From Amphibalanus amphitrite (lineage: Eukaryota > Arthropoda > Thecostraca > Balanomorpha > Balanidae), in the NCBI RefSeq assembly GCF_019059575.1, contig NW_024881675.1, positions 310,001-374,000 of the forward strand: 64,000 bases of DNA, read 5' to 3'. The notes beneath the pieces are model-generated. The model saw nothing but the letters and a program-made list of their open reading frames with translations, did no database searches and was not told the origin of the DNA. Positions 1-40,610 of the stretch are shown here, in pieces. The position numbers and the translations under genes were made by a program. Numbering within the stretch: position 1 is the stretch's first letter; the number at the start of each line of letters is the position of its first letter.

Positions 1-271
1 TGTCGCGTGGCTCCCAGCGCTCCGCCGCGCTGCCCGGCGCCGCGGCGGTCAGCTGACTGCGGCGTACCGCCGCAGGAGTTACGCGTGGAAACACATATCA
101 AAATATTCTCCCATAAATTCTGCATTGGAATCAACTCTTATCTTTTGCCCAATTTTGCCCAAACAGCTACTACGAGACATCAAACCAGAAGATGTCGCGC
201 GGCTCCCAGCGCTCCGCCGCGCTGCCCGGCGCCGCGGCGGTCAGCTGACTGCGGCGTACCGCCGCAGGAGT
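1..271. repeat. 80-bp GC-rich direct repeat, two copies 191 bp apart
   Basis: Positions 1-80 and 192-271 are almost the same sequence, with a GC-rich core including GGCGCCGCGGCGGTCAGC. They are separated by about 110 bp of AT-richer DNA. Nothing else identifies the element. It may be part of a larger dispersed repeat that begins left of the window. Confidence 0.7.
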
Positions 272-280
272 AGTGTCGTG

Positions 281-517
281 CTAGGAGGGGCAAAGACCCC
301 ACAGTGCGCCGGCCGCCGGTCGCCAATCGGCTGCGGGTGCGCGCAGGGTGGTGCGCCAGCCAGTCGGGCAGCGCACGCGGTGCACGGCCTGTCGGCTCGA
401 GCGCTCCACCTCGTCCAGCACGGTGAAATCGTCAGCGGCGGCGTCTCCGTCCGACTCTGAGGTGTCCTCACTGTCGTTATTGGCGACGGCGGCTGCCGCT
501 GTGCGCTCAGTCGGCCA
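281..517 (-). CDS. possible coding exon of an unidentified minus-strand gene
   Basis: On the minus strand a frame is open from 517 down to a TAG at 281-283. It reads as acidic, protein-like sequence: a Ser/Asp/Glu stretch (SEDTSESDGD), then DDFTVLDEVE, then an Arg/Trp-rich tail. Composition changes sharply against the AT-rich DNA to the right. There is no in-frame ATG; a possible splice acceptor (CAG) lies just before 498 but its pyrimidine tract is poor. I do not recognise the protein. It could be a terminal exon or a chance GC-rich open frame. Confidence 0.25.
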   Translation of the reverse strand, partial: WPTERTAAAAVANNDSEDTSESDGDAAADDFTVLDEVERSSRQAVHRVRCPTGWRTTLRAPAADWRPAAGALWGLCPS

Positions 518-549
518 TCACAGCAATACTCGCCGATGATTAGCGTCAT

Positions 550-1845
550 CGAAACCGTCGGACGACGGTGGATTCACCACCGTTTTTGCAGCAGAGACTG
601 GAAAAACCTCAGCAATAAGCAAGGAAAAACCTCACAACATGCCACAGCCTGCAATTGTGCATATTGTCATTATATTTCTCACATGACAGAAAATATTTGT
701 TGCTTTATTCTAGGAACTGGCATGAAAAACATAAACTAAATCAAGCAAAGTGAATTATTATTGTATTTCAACATGAGACTGGGAAAAAAATCCTTGTCAC
801 TGTCAACATGACCAGTGTAACGGACGGGCTGCATGAACATTTCGGCGCATGATCTGAAAACTCTGTGTGCAGATATTTCAGCGCTGAGGTGAACAAATAA
901 CATTTTGGCCGCAATTTGCCTGGTGCCTCCACAATTTTCCAAAACTAACTCACAATACTTACAGCCAGTTTTAACATGATCCCTGCATGACTCAAGCATG
1001 CAAGATACACATGCATTCAATATCAGCACAGTGCACACACAACAGTTATGGATTCATTTACATTTTACAGCATTACTATTATTTTATTTTCCTTCAATAT
1101 TGGCAGCATGACTTGCTGAGTTCAGTGGCACAATCTTATGACAGCAAGTTTGTTTGGGTTCGCAACCATGCAAACTTTGCACGTTTTGCTTCAAAAACAA
1201 GCCTTTAAACATTTCTTTCATGCTATTCAATTTCTTTTTAAAAATTTATTGTCATTTATCTTGAAAATCTTGCCATTTCAGTCTTAGCAATGTCAATGCA
1301 CCTTCCCTATTCCGCACAGCTCAAGTCAGTTCCACCCAAAAGTAGTAGTGGTATCAGTAGCTCAGCGTACTTCAGATGAGTACTGAGCTGGTGCCTTGCC
1401 ATGTCAAATGTAGCTGAATATGTGAAAACAGTGACATATTTATTTAAATCTTGAGTCCAATGAGCCTACCCTCTCTGCCTCTCCTTCCAGCATTTCTTCA
1501 AGCACCTTCAATTTTCGAAAATGACCTTCCATCATTATTTTTGACTTCCGTGCGAGCAATGAACTTGTGCTGACCACTAGTTAATGGGCTATCATCTTGC
1601 TGTTGGGTGCTTCTAGCAAAAAGATAATATTAAACGAAAAAACTAACACCACAACACCAAACACCCGTCTTGTTGGTTTCTTTTGGTCCTGCCCGGTGAC
1701 AAAGGTTCTTTCTTTACGCAATATCATCAGTATTCCTCTTCTAATCTTGAAGCCCAGATGCTTCACAAATTGGCCATGAATGATACTAAATTATTATATC
1801 AACTGAGAAGCGCAACTCACGATAGTTAGCAACAAATGAGGCCAA
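550..1845. other. AT-rich stretch with no recognised feature
   Basis: Unremarkable AT-rich DNA. I found no convincing open frame, splice-flanked exon, inverted terminus or tandem repeat here. Confidence 0.5.
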
Positions 1846-2110
1846 TTATCCCAACACGACATCAAAAAAAATAGACGGGGTTGCCTGTCTATTTTTTTGG
1901 GCTGTTTTTCTACATATAATGGCGCAGATAAACACTCCATTAATGCCGCATTTGCCGTTGGTGAAACTCGTTGGCTATTTTTCTGGCTGATATTTTTCAC
2001 GCCGGCGGATATTTTTTCGCCTGGTTGGTGAAACTCGTCGGCTGTTTTTTGACAGAAAAATTGCGCCGGGCTGCTATTTTTCTGTTGGTAAAACTGGCCT
2101 CTGAATTAAT
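1845..2110. repeat. degenerate three-copy tandem repeat
   Basis: The phrase GTTGGTGAAACTCGT or a close variant starts near 1957, 2024 and 2084, each time next to a T-rich GGCTATTTTT motif. The last copy (about 2070-2102) recurs in the same orientation at about 49030-49070, inside the hAT element at 47184-49237. This is therefore a piece of a dispersed repeat. Confidence 0.5.
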
Positions 2111-3363
2111 AACTAGTTGACCTACTACGATCTGGTACGGTACGCACTACGCAGCCAGAAACAGCCAATCTGGTACGATTTGGATGCGATCCTGGTACGC
2201 TGTAAAATCTGGCCGCGGCAACCAGGCGGCAACACTGTTCCAGTTCCGGTTATATGGCCCATGGCCTTGGTTCCGGCAGTCGGCCGCCGGCCCGCGCAGG
2301 GCGCGGTTGTGTGCTGGTTGCAAGGCCATAGAGCTCCAGGTAAGGACACCAGCCGTTTGACCTTGAACGCCGCCGGCCGGCCGATGACGTCATTGGAGGC
2401 AAGCCGGCTCGGCGGACGCATCGAGCGAGCGTATAACGGAGGAGCGTTGGACGTTGCGGGAGCCGGGGAGAGATTTTGTTTGCATACCACCATTGTTACG
2501 AGTATGTTGATTGATCTAGACTGCATTCTTATAAAGCTCGACGCATCTTAGGCCTGGATGGTGCGTACATTCGTAGAACGGTCCGACGTCCGTGGTCGAA
2601 GCTGTCTACTCTACATGTACCAAAAGACGCTAAGACCGGTGCAATAACGGCGACCCGATCCCGTCCCTGGCGATTCTAGGACTCGTTAGGACCCAGGCCG
2701 AGTCTGACCCGTCTATTTTTAGGGAAGCGGGGTGGGTGAATTGACAACCGAGTACCGATGGTTAGAATTGATCCCGTCGTCGAGCGATGGTTGATTGACA
2801 GACAACACATGTTGTAGTGGGCGGATAAGCATCAGGGATAATGCCTGAACGTAGGCAAGCATAATTGGTCAGCCATATTGTTTAGGAATATAAAATCGTA
2901 AAGGAGGTCATTGAGGATATTATCTCTACATTACGAGGATTCACCACCAGTGAAAATTACTACTGTTAAAACCCTCGGTCCCGGGCAACTCCGGGGAGCT
3001 GCAGTATCCGGCGGCCACCTCGTCGACTCGCAGGTCCTGTGGGCTTCCGTGATGCTTCAGTGCTTCACCCAGAGGCACGGGTAGAGCAGTAGGATGTGGG
3101 GTGAGATGTCTGTACGCCTCTTCATTGTAGGTACGACGCATACAGCGCCCAGTCCCGTCGAAGCTCAGGGCCTCGGCTAAGGAATTTTGACTGGTGGGCC
3201 ACTTGGGCAGCGACATGGACTGACCTTCGTAGCCATAGCCCCCCCCCCCCAATTTTCGGTTTCTCCCCAGATTTCGGCCACTTTATTCTGCAAAAAACGT
3301 CAGGATGGCATTCAAAAAATGTATAAAAAAAACGGGGCTCGACCCCCCCCCCCCACCCGACTC

Positions 3364-3507
<144 letters not shown>

Positions 3508-3566
3508 TAGGGACCCACAACCCTCTCAGTGGTGATACTCCCGCGGTGCACATAAAATCGCACAAG

Positions 3567-3641
3567 CACGGAATATATAGTCTACGACATATCGTAGTAC
3601 ATATCGACATATCAACATGTCGTAGACTATATATTCCGTGG
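3567..3641. repeat. near-perfect 75-bp hairpin
   Basis: CACGGAATATATAGTC at the left end is matched by its exact complement at the right end, with arms of about 24 bp around a short AT-rich loop. The same hairpin is at about 10166-10240 in the other copy of hAT-B. It could be a small foldback element or an internal hairpin of hAT-B. Confidence 0.75.
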
Positions 3642-4002
3642 CACAAGTATGCACACAATATTGACGCAGATTATAAAACGTTGGACGATAACTTACGGCC
3701 GTGAGTGGATCGCTCGCCGACTAGTCGGAGATTCAGAAGCGGTCGGACGGGATCGGGCGTTGTTGGGTGGATCGGGAGGAATTGTGAACAGCACGAGTGC
3801 AACTTTATATATAAAGTGGGTTGTAGCAGGAACCCCAAAAGGGGGTTGTAGCAGCAACCCCAACATCTCTGAAAATGATCATTAAGCCTATTGGTGTCGC
3901 ATGGAAAATAATTGACTCAAAAGCCCAAGCGCACTGCGCAACCCTGATATTTTCTTTAAAAAAAAAAAAAACTAAGTTATGTACACGTTCACTTTTGGTG
4001 AA

Positions 4003-4137
4003 CAGTGTCCCAAACTTCAGATTTCTCTTGGGTGTCTGTGTGGAAAATTCGAGCCGCCAAAATGTGAAAGTGGAAAATTATCCATTCTTATTCTTGAGTG
4101 TCTTCTTCAGCCCAAATGAGAAATTTTTGGAACGCTG
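4003..4137. mobile_element. small hAT-like MITE remnant
   Basis: It begins CAGTGTCCCAAAC and ends TTTTTGGAACGCTG, the same family of ends as the better preserved MITE at 32630-32928. The flanking 8-mers agree only in part, so the insertion is old or the ends are eroded. Confidence 0.5.
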
Positions 4138-4179
4138 ACTGTGAACGGTTCGAAATTCGTCCAACTGGTCAGATGTGTG

Positions 4180-5735
4180 CAGGGGCGGATCCAGGAAAAC
4201 TCCAAGGGGAGGGTCATGAATCGAAGTGGTGCCCCTACCTATACCCAAAATTAAAAACTCAACGGATTTCGTCCACTTCATTTTGGTGGTGCCCCCATTT
4301 TCAGTTTTTTTTTTTATTTTTTTATTTTTAGTCAGTATCTTAATTCTTAACTCTTACCCACAACCACATTTACCAATTGTAAGCAAGTATATGAATGTGT
4401 TATGTGTATATATGTTGTGGACGCTGAGTAGTGAGTACTTACCAGGAACGTTATCAGGTAAGCGAATCGTTGTCAGTCCGACGAACTTGACCCTGGCGTC
4501 TAAAGGGTCTGTCCTTGACACTTCAGGCTTGTCAGGGGCACCCAAGTCCTTCCAGGGACACCACAAACCTGCCAGGGGCACCTACGGCCTTGTAGGGGCG
4601 CCACAGGCCCGCCAGGAAGCAGGGGCACCACAGGCCTGCCAGGAAGCAGGGGCACCACAGGTCTAGCAAGTATACACGACAGGCCTGTCAGGGGCACAAC
4701 GGGCCTGTTGGGCCCATGAGCACCCCTTGGGGCAGGGGCACCACAGTCCTTCCAGGGGCACCGCAGGCCTGTGAGGGGCACCAGCGGCCTAGCAGGGGTA
4801 CCAGTCAACACAGGCCTGCCAGGGGGGCACCACAGACCTGCCAGGGGCACCAGAGGCCTGTCAGGAGCACCACCGACCTCGCAGGGGTAACTTGGGCCTG
4901 TCAGGGGCACCACGGGCCTGTCGAGAGGCACTTCAGGCTTTTCAGGGGCACCATAGTCCTCTCCGGGCGCAGGGGTAGCGGGGGCACCAGAGGCCTGCCA
5001 GGGGCACTACAGGCCTAGCAAGGGCACCACTGTTTAATCAGGGGCACCACGAGCCTGTCATAGCCAGGCATCTCAGGCTTGTCAAGGCCCAGGGGCACCA
5101 CAGGTCTGTGAGTGGCACCAGCGACCTAGCAGGGGCACCAGTCAACACAGGTCTGCCAGGGGCGCCACAGACCTGCCAGGGGCACCACAGACCTGCCAGG
5201 GGCACCAGAGGCCTGCCAGGGGCACCACAGGCCTAACAAGGGCATCACGGGCCTGTCAGGGGCACCTCAGGCTTGTCAGGGCCCAGGGACCCCACAGTCC
5301 TTCCAAGGGCACCGCAAGCCTGTCAGGGGCACCAGAGGCCTGCCAGGGGCACCACAGTCCTTCCAGGGGCATTACAAGCCTGTCAGGGGCACCAGAGGCC
5401 TAGCAAGGGCACCACCGGCCTGCCATGGACACCACAGGCCTGCCAGGGGCACCACCGGCCTTGCAGGGGCGCCTCAGGCCTGTCAGGGGCACCACGTGCC
5501 TGCCGGGGACACTTCAGGCTTGTCAGGGGCGTTACAGTCCTGTCAGGGCCCAGGGGCACCAGGCCCGTGGTGTCCCTGCTAGGCCTGTGGTGCCCCTGGC
5601 GGTCCTGTGGTGCCCCTGTCAGGACTGTGATACCCCTGATAGGCCGGTGGTGCCCCTGGCAGGTCTTTGGGCCCCCGGGCCTCAAGGGGGGGGGGGCCAT
5701 GACCCATGTGACCCCCCCCCTTGGATCCGCCCCTG
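4180..5735 (+). mobile_element. non-autonomous hAT (hAT-C) filled with a 20-bp minisatellite, left copy
   Basis: Ends CAGGGGCGGATCCAGG (4180) and the complement of CAGGGGCGGATCCAAG (to 5735) are flanked by the perfect 8-bp duplication GATGTGTG (4172-4179, 5736-5743). Almost the whole interior (about 4510-5690) is a degenerate tandem array of a 20-bp unit, GGGGCACCACAGGCCTGCCA and variants. The array flips strand near 5570, where the units become GGCCTGTGGTGCCCCTG. Open frames across it are low-complexity by-products; no transposase is present. Confidence 0.9.
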
Positions 5736-5881
5736 GATGTGTGACTGCAAGCATCATACCGGTCGTAAAGACGCATAATATCGCTTGCAGACTTCAATCG
5801 GCTGGAAGTCGCCGACACTACCTCTAGTTTGACTCTGGCTTATATCGTGTCTATCGGCGAGCCGTCTGAGATCGCTCACTG

Positions 5882-6169
5882 GCCTCGGTCACACTTCACC
5901 GGATTGGACCAACGGACGAGAAACGGACGAGAACTGTCAGCGTCCGGTGATGTCCGTTTGTTTCCGTTGGACGTCCGTTTGTCATCCGTTAATATCCGTT
6001 CCATGTCCGGTGGTGTCCGGTTGAGCACACCGGACACCACCGGACATGGAACGGATATGAACGGATGAGAAACGGACGTCCAACGGAAACGAACAGACAT
6101 CCCCCGGACATCACCGGACGCCGTCCGTTTCTCGTCCATTGGTCCAATCCGGTGAATTGTGACCGAGGC
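5882..6169. mobile_element. 288-bp foldback (long hairpin) element
   Basis: GCCTCGGTCACACTTCACCG at the left end is matched by its near-complement at the right end. The inverted match runs inward through repeated TCCGGTGATGTCCG and GACGTCCGTTT motifs to a centre near 6025, so almost the whole element is one hairpin. The same element is at 7590-7877 in the other hAT-B copy. No target duplication could be fixed. Confidence 0.75.
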
Positions 6170-7589
6170 TTAGTCCACTTAGTCCACTATAGTTCACTTT
6201 TTACCCCAAGAGGATATTGCAAACAATAGGTTGAATTTTTTCACAAGAATATGTTTCACCGATGGGTACTTTACAGCCTGAAAATGTACGATAAGATCTG
6301 CTAATTCAATTTGAAATGTGAAAAATGTGGAAACTTTGATTTTTCGGAAAATTACTGGTGGGCCAAATCTTTGAGGCTGGTGGGCCATTTCGGGTCACTG
6401 GTGGGCCACTTGGCCCACCAGTTAACATGTTAGCCGAGGCCCTGTCGAAGCTCGATAATCGACCGTGACATATTCTTAATTGGCGGATCCAGGAAGCGGT
6501 CTTGAACACATCGGGGGGCATATACCCTAAAAAAGGTTTCTGTGCATTTAAAAAAAAACATCGGATTTCGATTCCTTGCGCACTACTGTGCACTTCGATC
6601 AATACACTTTTCCTCATAAAAGTTGTGAAGTTTTCGTTTTATTCTTGAAAAACGATTTCGGACGCTGCCCCGGATGTGGGCCTGTGGGGGATAACATTTG
6701 TCCCAAATGCCTTCCCTTGCATCCGCCAGCGGGTTGCCCCGCCCTGAGCTTAACTAAAAACGTCTTAAAATCCCACCAGAGAGCCGAATCCGATAACTCA
6801 TCTCTGTCTGCCCGTCTTAATTACTACGCACCGTACGGCGCCCAGCCCCGTCGGAGCACTGAACCGACCGTGATATTTTTGGTTTTCCCCCATCCCCAGC
6901 TCCATTAGAAACGTTATCTCTCCCCATCCAATTGCTCATGATGTCATTTCAAATTCAATACCTACCTCATCTCTGTCTGCCCGCCCATTCATTGCACACC
7001 TTACGGCGCCCGGCCCCGCCAGATCCTAGCACGCTGAGTGGTTGCCTCCAGCCGCGTCATCGCGAGGCCCCGCGGGGCCCGCAAATGAATACATTGCGTG
7101 AATAGCCGTGTCGCCCCCCTGGCTGGTTGGCAGTGCGCCAAGTGGGCGCGCAATCGCAGACGTGGAATAAAGAACTCACATTATATCAATAAGTTTCGGA
7201 AGCTTTAATGTTTGCTTTTGAGCCTAGCATAATGATGTTCCTACTATTGAAACAAGAGTTAATTTTTAAAGCAACGGGATATCACAGTGATAGCAATATA
7301 TGGTGGAGTGAGTCCAGGGCCTCGGCTAACATGTTAACTGGTGGGCCAAGTGGCCCACCAGTGACCCGAAATGGCCCACCAGCCTCAAAGATTTGGCCCA
7401 CCAGTAATTTTCCGAAAAATCAAAGTTTCCACATTTTTCACATTTCAAATTGAATTAGCAGATCTTATCGTACATTTTCAGGCTGTAAAGTACCCATCGG
7501 TGAAACATATTCTTGTGAAAAAATTCAACCTATTGTTTGCAATATCCTCTTGGGGTAAAAAGTGAACTATAGTGGACTAAGTGGACTAA

Positions 7590-7877
7590 GCCTCGGTCAC
7601 ACTTCACCGGATTGGACCAATGGACGAGAAACGGACGGCGTCCGGTGATGTCCGGGGGATGTCTGTTCGTTTCCGTTGGACGTCCGTTTCTCATCCGTTC
7701 ATATCCGTTCCATGTCCGGTGGTGTCCGGTGTGCTCAACCGGACACCACCGGACATGGAACGGATATTAACGGATGACAAACGGACGTCCAACGGAAACA
7801 AACGGACATCACCGGACGCTGACAGTTCTCGTCCGTTTCTCGTCCGTTGGTCCAATCCGGTGAAGTGTGACCGAGGC
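7590..7877. mobile_element. 288-bp foldback element, second copy
   Basis: Reverse-complement counterpart of 5882-6169 inside the right hAT-B copy, again a near-perfect hairpin bounded by GCCTCGGTCACACTTC and its complement. Confidence 0.75.
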
Positions 7878-8085
7878 CAGTCGGTTACAAGAAAAACTAC
7901 GAATAAAGAACAGACCAGTTCAGACGGTCGGGGATAAGCCTGCGAGCGATCTCAGACGGCTCGCCGATAGACACGATATAAGCCAGAGTCAAACTAGAGG
8001 TAGTGTCGGCGACTTCCAGCCGATTGAAGTCTGCAAGCGATATTATGCGTCTTTACGACCGGTATGATGCTTGCAGTCACACATC

Positions 8086-9630
8086 CAGGGGCGGATCCAA
8101 GGGGGGGGGGTCACATGGGTCATGGCCCCCCCTTGAGGCCCGGGGGCCCAAAGACCTGCCAGGGGCACCACCGGCCTATCAGGGGTATCACAGTCCTGAC
8201 AGGGGCACCACAGGACCGCCAGGGGCACCACAGGCCTAGCAGGGACACCACGGGCCTGGCGCCCCTGGGCCCTGACAGGACTGTAACGCCCCTGACAAGC
8301 CTGAAGTGTCCCCGGCAGGCACGTGGTGCCCCTGACAGGCCTGAGGCGCCCCTGCAAGGCCGGTGGTGCCCCTGGCAGGCCTGTGGTGTCCATGGCAGGC
8401 CGGTGGTGCCCTTGCTAGGCCTCTGGTGCCCCTGACAGGCTTGTAATGCCCCTGGAAGGACTGTGGTGCCCCTGGCAGGCCTCTGGTGCCCCTGACAGGC
8501 TTGCGGTGCCCTTGGAAGGACTGTGGGGTCCCTGGGCCCTGACAAGCCTGAGGTGCCCCTGACAGGCCCGTGATGCCCTTGTTAGGCCTGTGGTGCCCCT
8601 GGCAGGCCTCTGGTGCCCCTGGCAGGTCTGTGGTGCCCCTGGCAGGTCTGTGGCGCCCCTGGCAGACCTGTGTTGACTGGTGCCCCTGCTAGGTCGCTGG
8701 TGCCACTCACAGACCTGTGGTGCCCCTGGGCCTTGACAAGCCTGAGATGCCTGGCTATGACAGGCTCGTGGTGCCCCTGATAGAACAGTGGTGCCCTTGC
8801 TAGGCCTGTAGTGCCCCTGGCAGGCCTCTAGTGCCCCCGCTACCCCTGCGCCCGGAGAGGACTATGGTGCCCCTGAAAAGCCTGAAGTGCCTCTCGACAG
8901 GCCCGTGGTGCCCCTGACAGGCCCAAGTTACCCCTGCGAGGTCGGTGGTGCTCCTGACAGGCCTCTGGTGCCCCTGGCAGGTCTGTGGTGCCCCCCTGGC
9001 AGGCCTGTGTTGACTGGTACCCCTGCTAGGCCGCTGGTGCCCCTCACAGGCCTGCGGTGCCCCTGGAAGGACTGTGGTGCCCCTGCCCCAAGGGGTGCTC
9101 ATGGGCCCAACAGGCCCGTTGTGCCCCTGACAGGCCTGTCGTGTATACTTGCTAGACCTGTGGTGCCCCTGCTTCCTGGCAGGCCTGTGGTGCCCCTGCT
9201 TCCTGGCGGGCCTGTGGCGCCCCTACAAGGCCGTAGGTGCCCCTGGCAGGTTTGTGGTGTCCCTTGAAGGACTTGGGTGCCCCTGACAAGCCTGAAGTGT
9301 CAAGGACAGACCCTTTAGACGCCAGGGTCAAGTTCGTCGGACTGACAACGATTCGCTTACCTGATAACGTTCCTGGTAAGTACTCACTACTCAGCGTCCA
9401 CAACATATATACACATAACACATTCATATATACTTGCTTACAATTGGTAAATGTGGTTGTGGGTAAGAGTTAAGATACTGACTAAAAATAAAAAAATAAA
9501 AAAAACTGAAAATGGGGGCACCACCAAAATGAAGTGGACGAAATCCGTTGAGTTTTTAATTTTGGGTATAGGTAGGGGCACCACTTCGATTCATGACCCT
9601 CCCCTTGGAGTTTTCCTGGATCCGCCCCTG
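8086..9630 (-). mobile_element. hAT-C with 20-bp minisatellite, right copy
   Basis: Reverse complement of 4180-5735, with the same ends and the same flanking duplication read on the other strand (CACACATC at 8078-8085 and 9631-9638). Because both hAT-B copies hold hAT-C at the same site, hAT-C inserted before hAT-B was copied. Confidence 0.9.
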
Positions 9631-10298
9631 CACACATCTGACCAGTTGGACGAATTTCGAACCGTTCACAGTCAGCGTTCCAAAAATTTCTCATTTGGGC
9701 TGAAGAAGACACTCAAGAATAAGAATGGATAATTTTCCACTTTCACATTTTGGCGGCTCGAATTTTCCACACAGACACCCAAGAGAAATCTGAAGTTTGG
9801 GACACTGTTCACCAAAAGTGAACGTGTACATAACTTAGTTTTTTTTTTAAAGAAAATATCAGGGTTGCGCAGTGCGCTTGGGCTTTTGAGTCAATTATTT
9901 TCCATGCGACACCAATAGGCTTAATGATCATTTTCAGAGATGTTGGGGTTGCTGCTACAACCCCCTTTTGGGGTTCCTGCTACAACCCACTTTATATATA
10001 AAGTTGCACTCGTGCTGTTCACAATTCCTCCCGATCCACCCAACAACGCCCGATCCCGTCCGACCGCTTCTGAATCTCCGACTAGTCGGCGAGCGATCCA
10101 CTCACGGCCGTAAGTTATCGTCCAACGTTTTATAATCTGCGTCAATATTGTGTGCATACTTGTGCCACGGAATATATAGTCTACGACATGTTGATATGTC
10201 GATATGTACTACGATATGTCGTAGACTATATATTCCGTGCTTGTGCGATTTTATGTGCACCGCGGGAGTATCACCACTGAGAGGGTTGTGGGTCCCTA

Positions 10299-11054
<756 letters not shown>

Positions 11055-11249
11055 GAGTCGGGTGGGGGGGGGGGTCGAGCCCCGTTTTTTTTATACATTT
11101 TTTGAATGCCATCCTGACGTTTTTTGCAGAATAAAGTGGCCGAAATCTGGGGAGAAACCGAAAATTGGGGGGGGGGCTATGGCTACGAAGGTCAGTCCAT
11201 GTCGCTGCCCAAGTGGCCCACCAGTCAAAATTCCTTAGCCGAGGCCCTG

Positions 11250-11535
11250 GGAGTGACTGTGTAAAGTACAATCGTGAGCCATTGAAACTCACGGTGAACA
11301 TGTGTTAAGTGTTATTGTGAAGCATATACATGTTCAGTTCTTCTGAATGCTTGAGACGAGGTGTTAGTATCACTGATGTTAGTTGTCGGACTTTCGTCCC
11401 CGTCTTGAGTTGATATACATGTTCACTAAAAAAGAAAACTGTTCAATACAGTTCAGCCTTGAATATTGTCGTTTGTATAGTAGTGATGTTTGGACGTATT
11501 ACAATAGTCATTCCTGATTTCGTCTGGCATTTCAG
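11250..11535. other. unassigned DNA before the first visible exon
   Basis: AT-rich, no repeat boundary or open frame recognised. It ends in CTGGCATTTCAG, a good splice acceptor, so it is probably intron or promoter-side sequence of the zinc-finger gene. Confidence 0.4.
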
Positions 11536-39118
<27,583 letters not shown>

Positions 39119-40610
39119 CAGGTCGCCGCGGCGGCTGGGGCGCGGGCACGGGACGACCTGTGACCGTCCCTGTGTTCAGGGTGGGTGTGGGGAGTGTTGG
39201 ATCTGACCTGCGGCGCGGGAGGTGTCCGATATCGCGTGGTGTGTGAGTTGTCCAGGGTCGGTCCCACGGGTGGTACTGTAACAGCTAGCTGTGACATTTT
39301 GTTATATATCCCAAAAATCATATTCTTCCATACATATAATGTGTAACCTTCTCATTACATTTCGCCTACTGGGACGTCTACGTCAGGTCAAGCGACCGGG
39401 TCACACGGCTGCCGCACAGCTGCCCCCGCCGACCGACAGACAGCACACAAGATCAAAGGCTCGCCGAAGGGTGGAGTACAAACACACCCATCCGGGCCAG
39501 CGCAGCTGCCGCCGACAAACGCGCCGCAGTCGGAAACACCTGCCCCCGGTGCTGGACCAGCCTCCCGACGCCCTTGCGCCACGCACATCCTGCCGACGCA
39601 GCTGACGGAAGGTTGGAGGATGTCGTTGCGGTCAGCCATCCGGCGGCCGGACCGAACGCCCGGGAAAGTGAGAATGACGTCACGTTCCGGCGGAATGGAG
39701 GGAGGAGGGTGACAGTCTCGACTCCGGATGCGAGACGGGATGTCGCCAATTTTCTGCCCCGGTCAGGGAGGCCCGGCAACGCCCGGAACCTCCGGCACGG
39801 AAATCACGGGAGACAAAACTCAGCGGAGAAGGAGAAGGGGATTCAGACAGATCTGAGACAGACCCGAGACAGGCCCGAGACGGACCACCGGAGGCCGACC
39901 ACGAGAGGCAGAACACCTCGAGACTCGGGGCAGGACACAGTCCCGCCCGGCTTCGGCCGGAGCGGCCTCTCTGCTGACCAGATCGTCACCACCGGGGCTC
40001 AGCTGAAGTTGTAACAGCTGAATGCTGTGACATTTTTTTTCTCATCAAAATCTTACCTTTTTCATACATATAAACTGCCTCACATAGTACCCTGTCTGCC
40101 GGGACGCCGGGGCCAAGGAGGAGACCGGGTCACACGCCCGAGCAGCTGCTTCCATTAAGGCGGCTGACGCCCCAAGATCAAACGCTCGCCGGCGGTAACG
40201 CAAACAAACCCCACCCGACGCCGAGCAAGTGACCGACACGCCGGCGCCTCGACATCCTCTGAAAAAACCGGGGCCGGGCCAGCTGCGTCCGACATCGCTG
40301 GAAGTCGACATCCGGCGAAACACCTGGTGCTGGCTAGTGCGAAAAGCACCGCGTCCGGTGCAGCCAAGGACCGACACCCGGCGGAAATCGAGTGTGAAAA
40401 CGTCACATCCGACACCCGCAACGGGGGCCGACTCCAGCGGAAACAGCGGAGGAGGGGAGAAATCCGAAGCTTCGGCCACGCCGTACGTGCTTCCTCTCGA
40501 AGCCCCGGTCAGGGGCTGCCGCCGGAGATCAGCCAGGAAAGGACCGATTAACTATCCCGGTCACAGAAATCGACCCCCCGCCGGAACCGGATAACGAAAG
40601 GAATAAAATC
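39119..40610 (+). repeat. 3' flank / likely 3'UTR with a diverged tandem duplication of about 735 bp
   Basis: From about 39277 (GTAACAGCTAGCTGTGACATTTT) and again from about 40012 the same order of blocks appears: TGTGACATTTT, CATACATATAA, GACCGGGTCACACG, AAGATCAAA..GCTCGCCG. The copies are much diverged. AATAAA occurs at about 40603 and 41322, either of which could end the zinc-finger transcript. Open frames here are Arg/Pro-rich by composition and not convincing. Confidence 0.5.

Noticed and set aside
2117-2551. 144-codon open frame on the plus strand
   Set aside because: It crosses the left boundary of hAT-A at 2321, has an equally long frame on the other strand and no recognisable motif.
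4226-5827. Collagen-like or Pro/Gly-rich reading frames over hAT-C (also 8043-9267 and 17652-18640)
   Set aside because: A 20-bp tandem unit gives the same 20-residue pattern in every frame on both strands; no start, domain or splice signal supports a gene.
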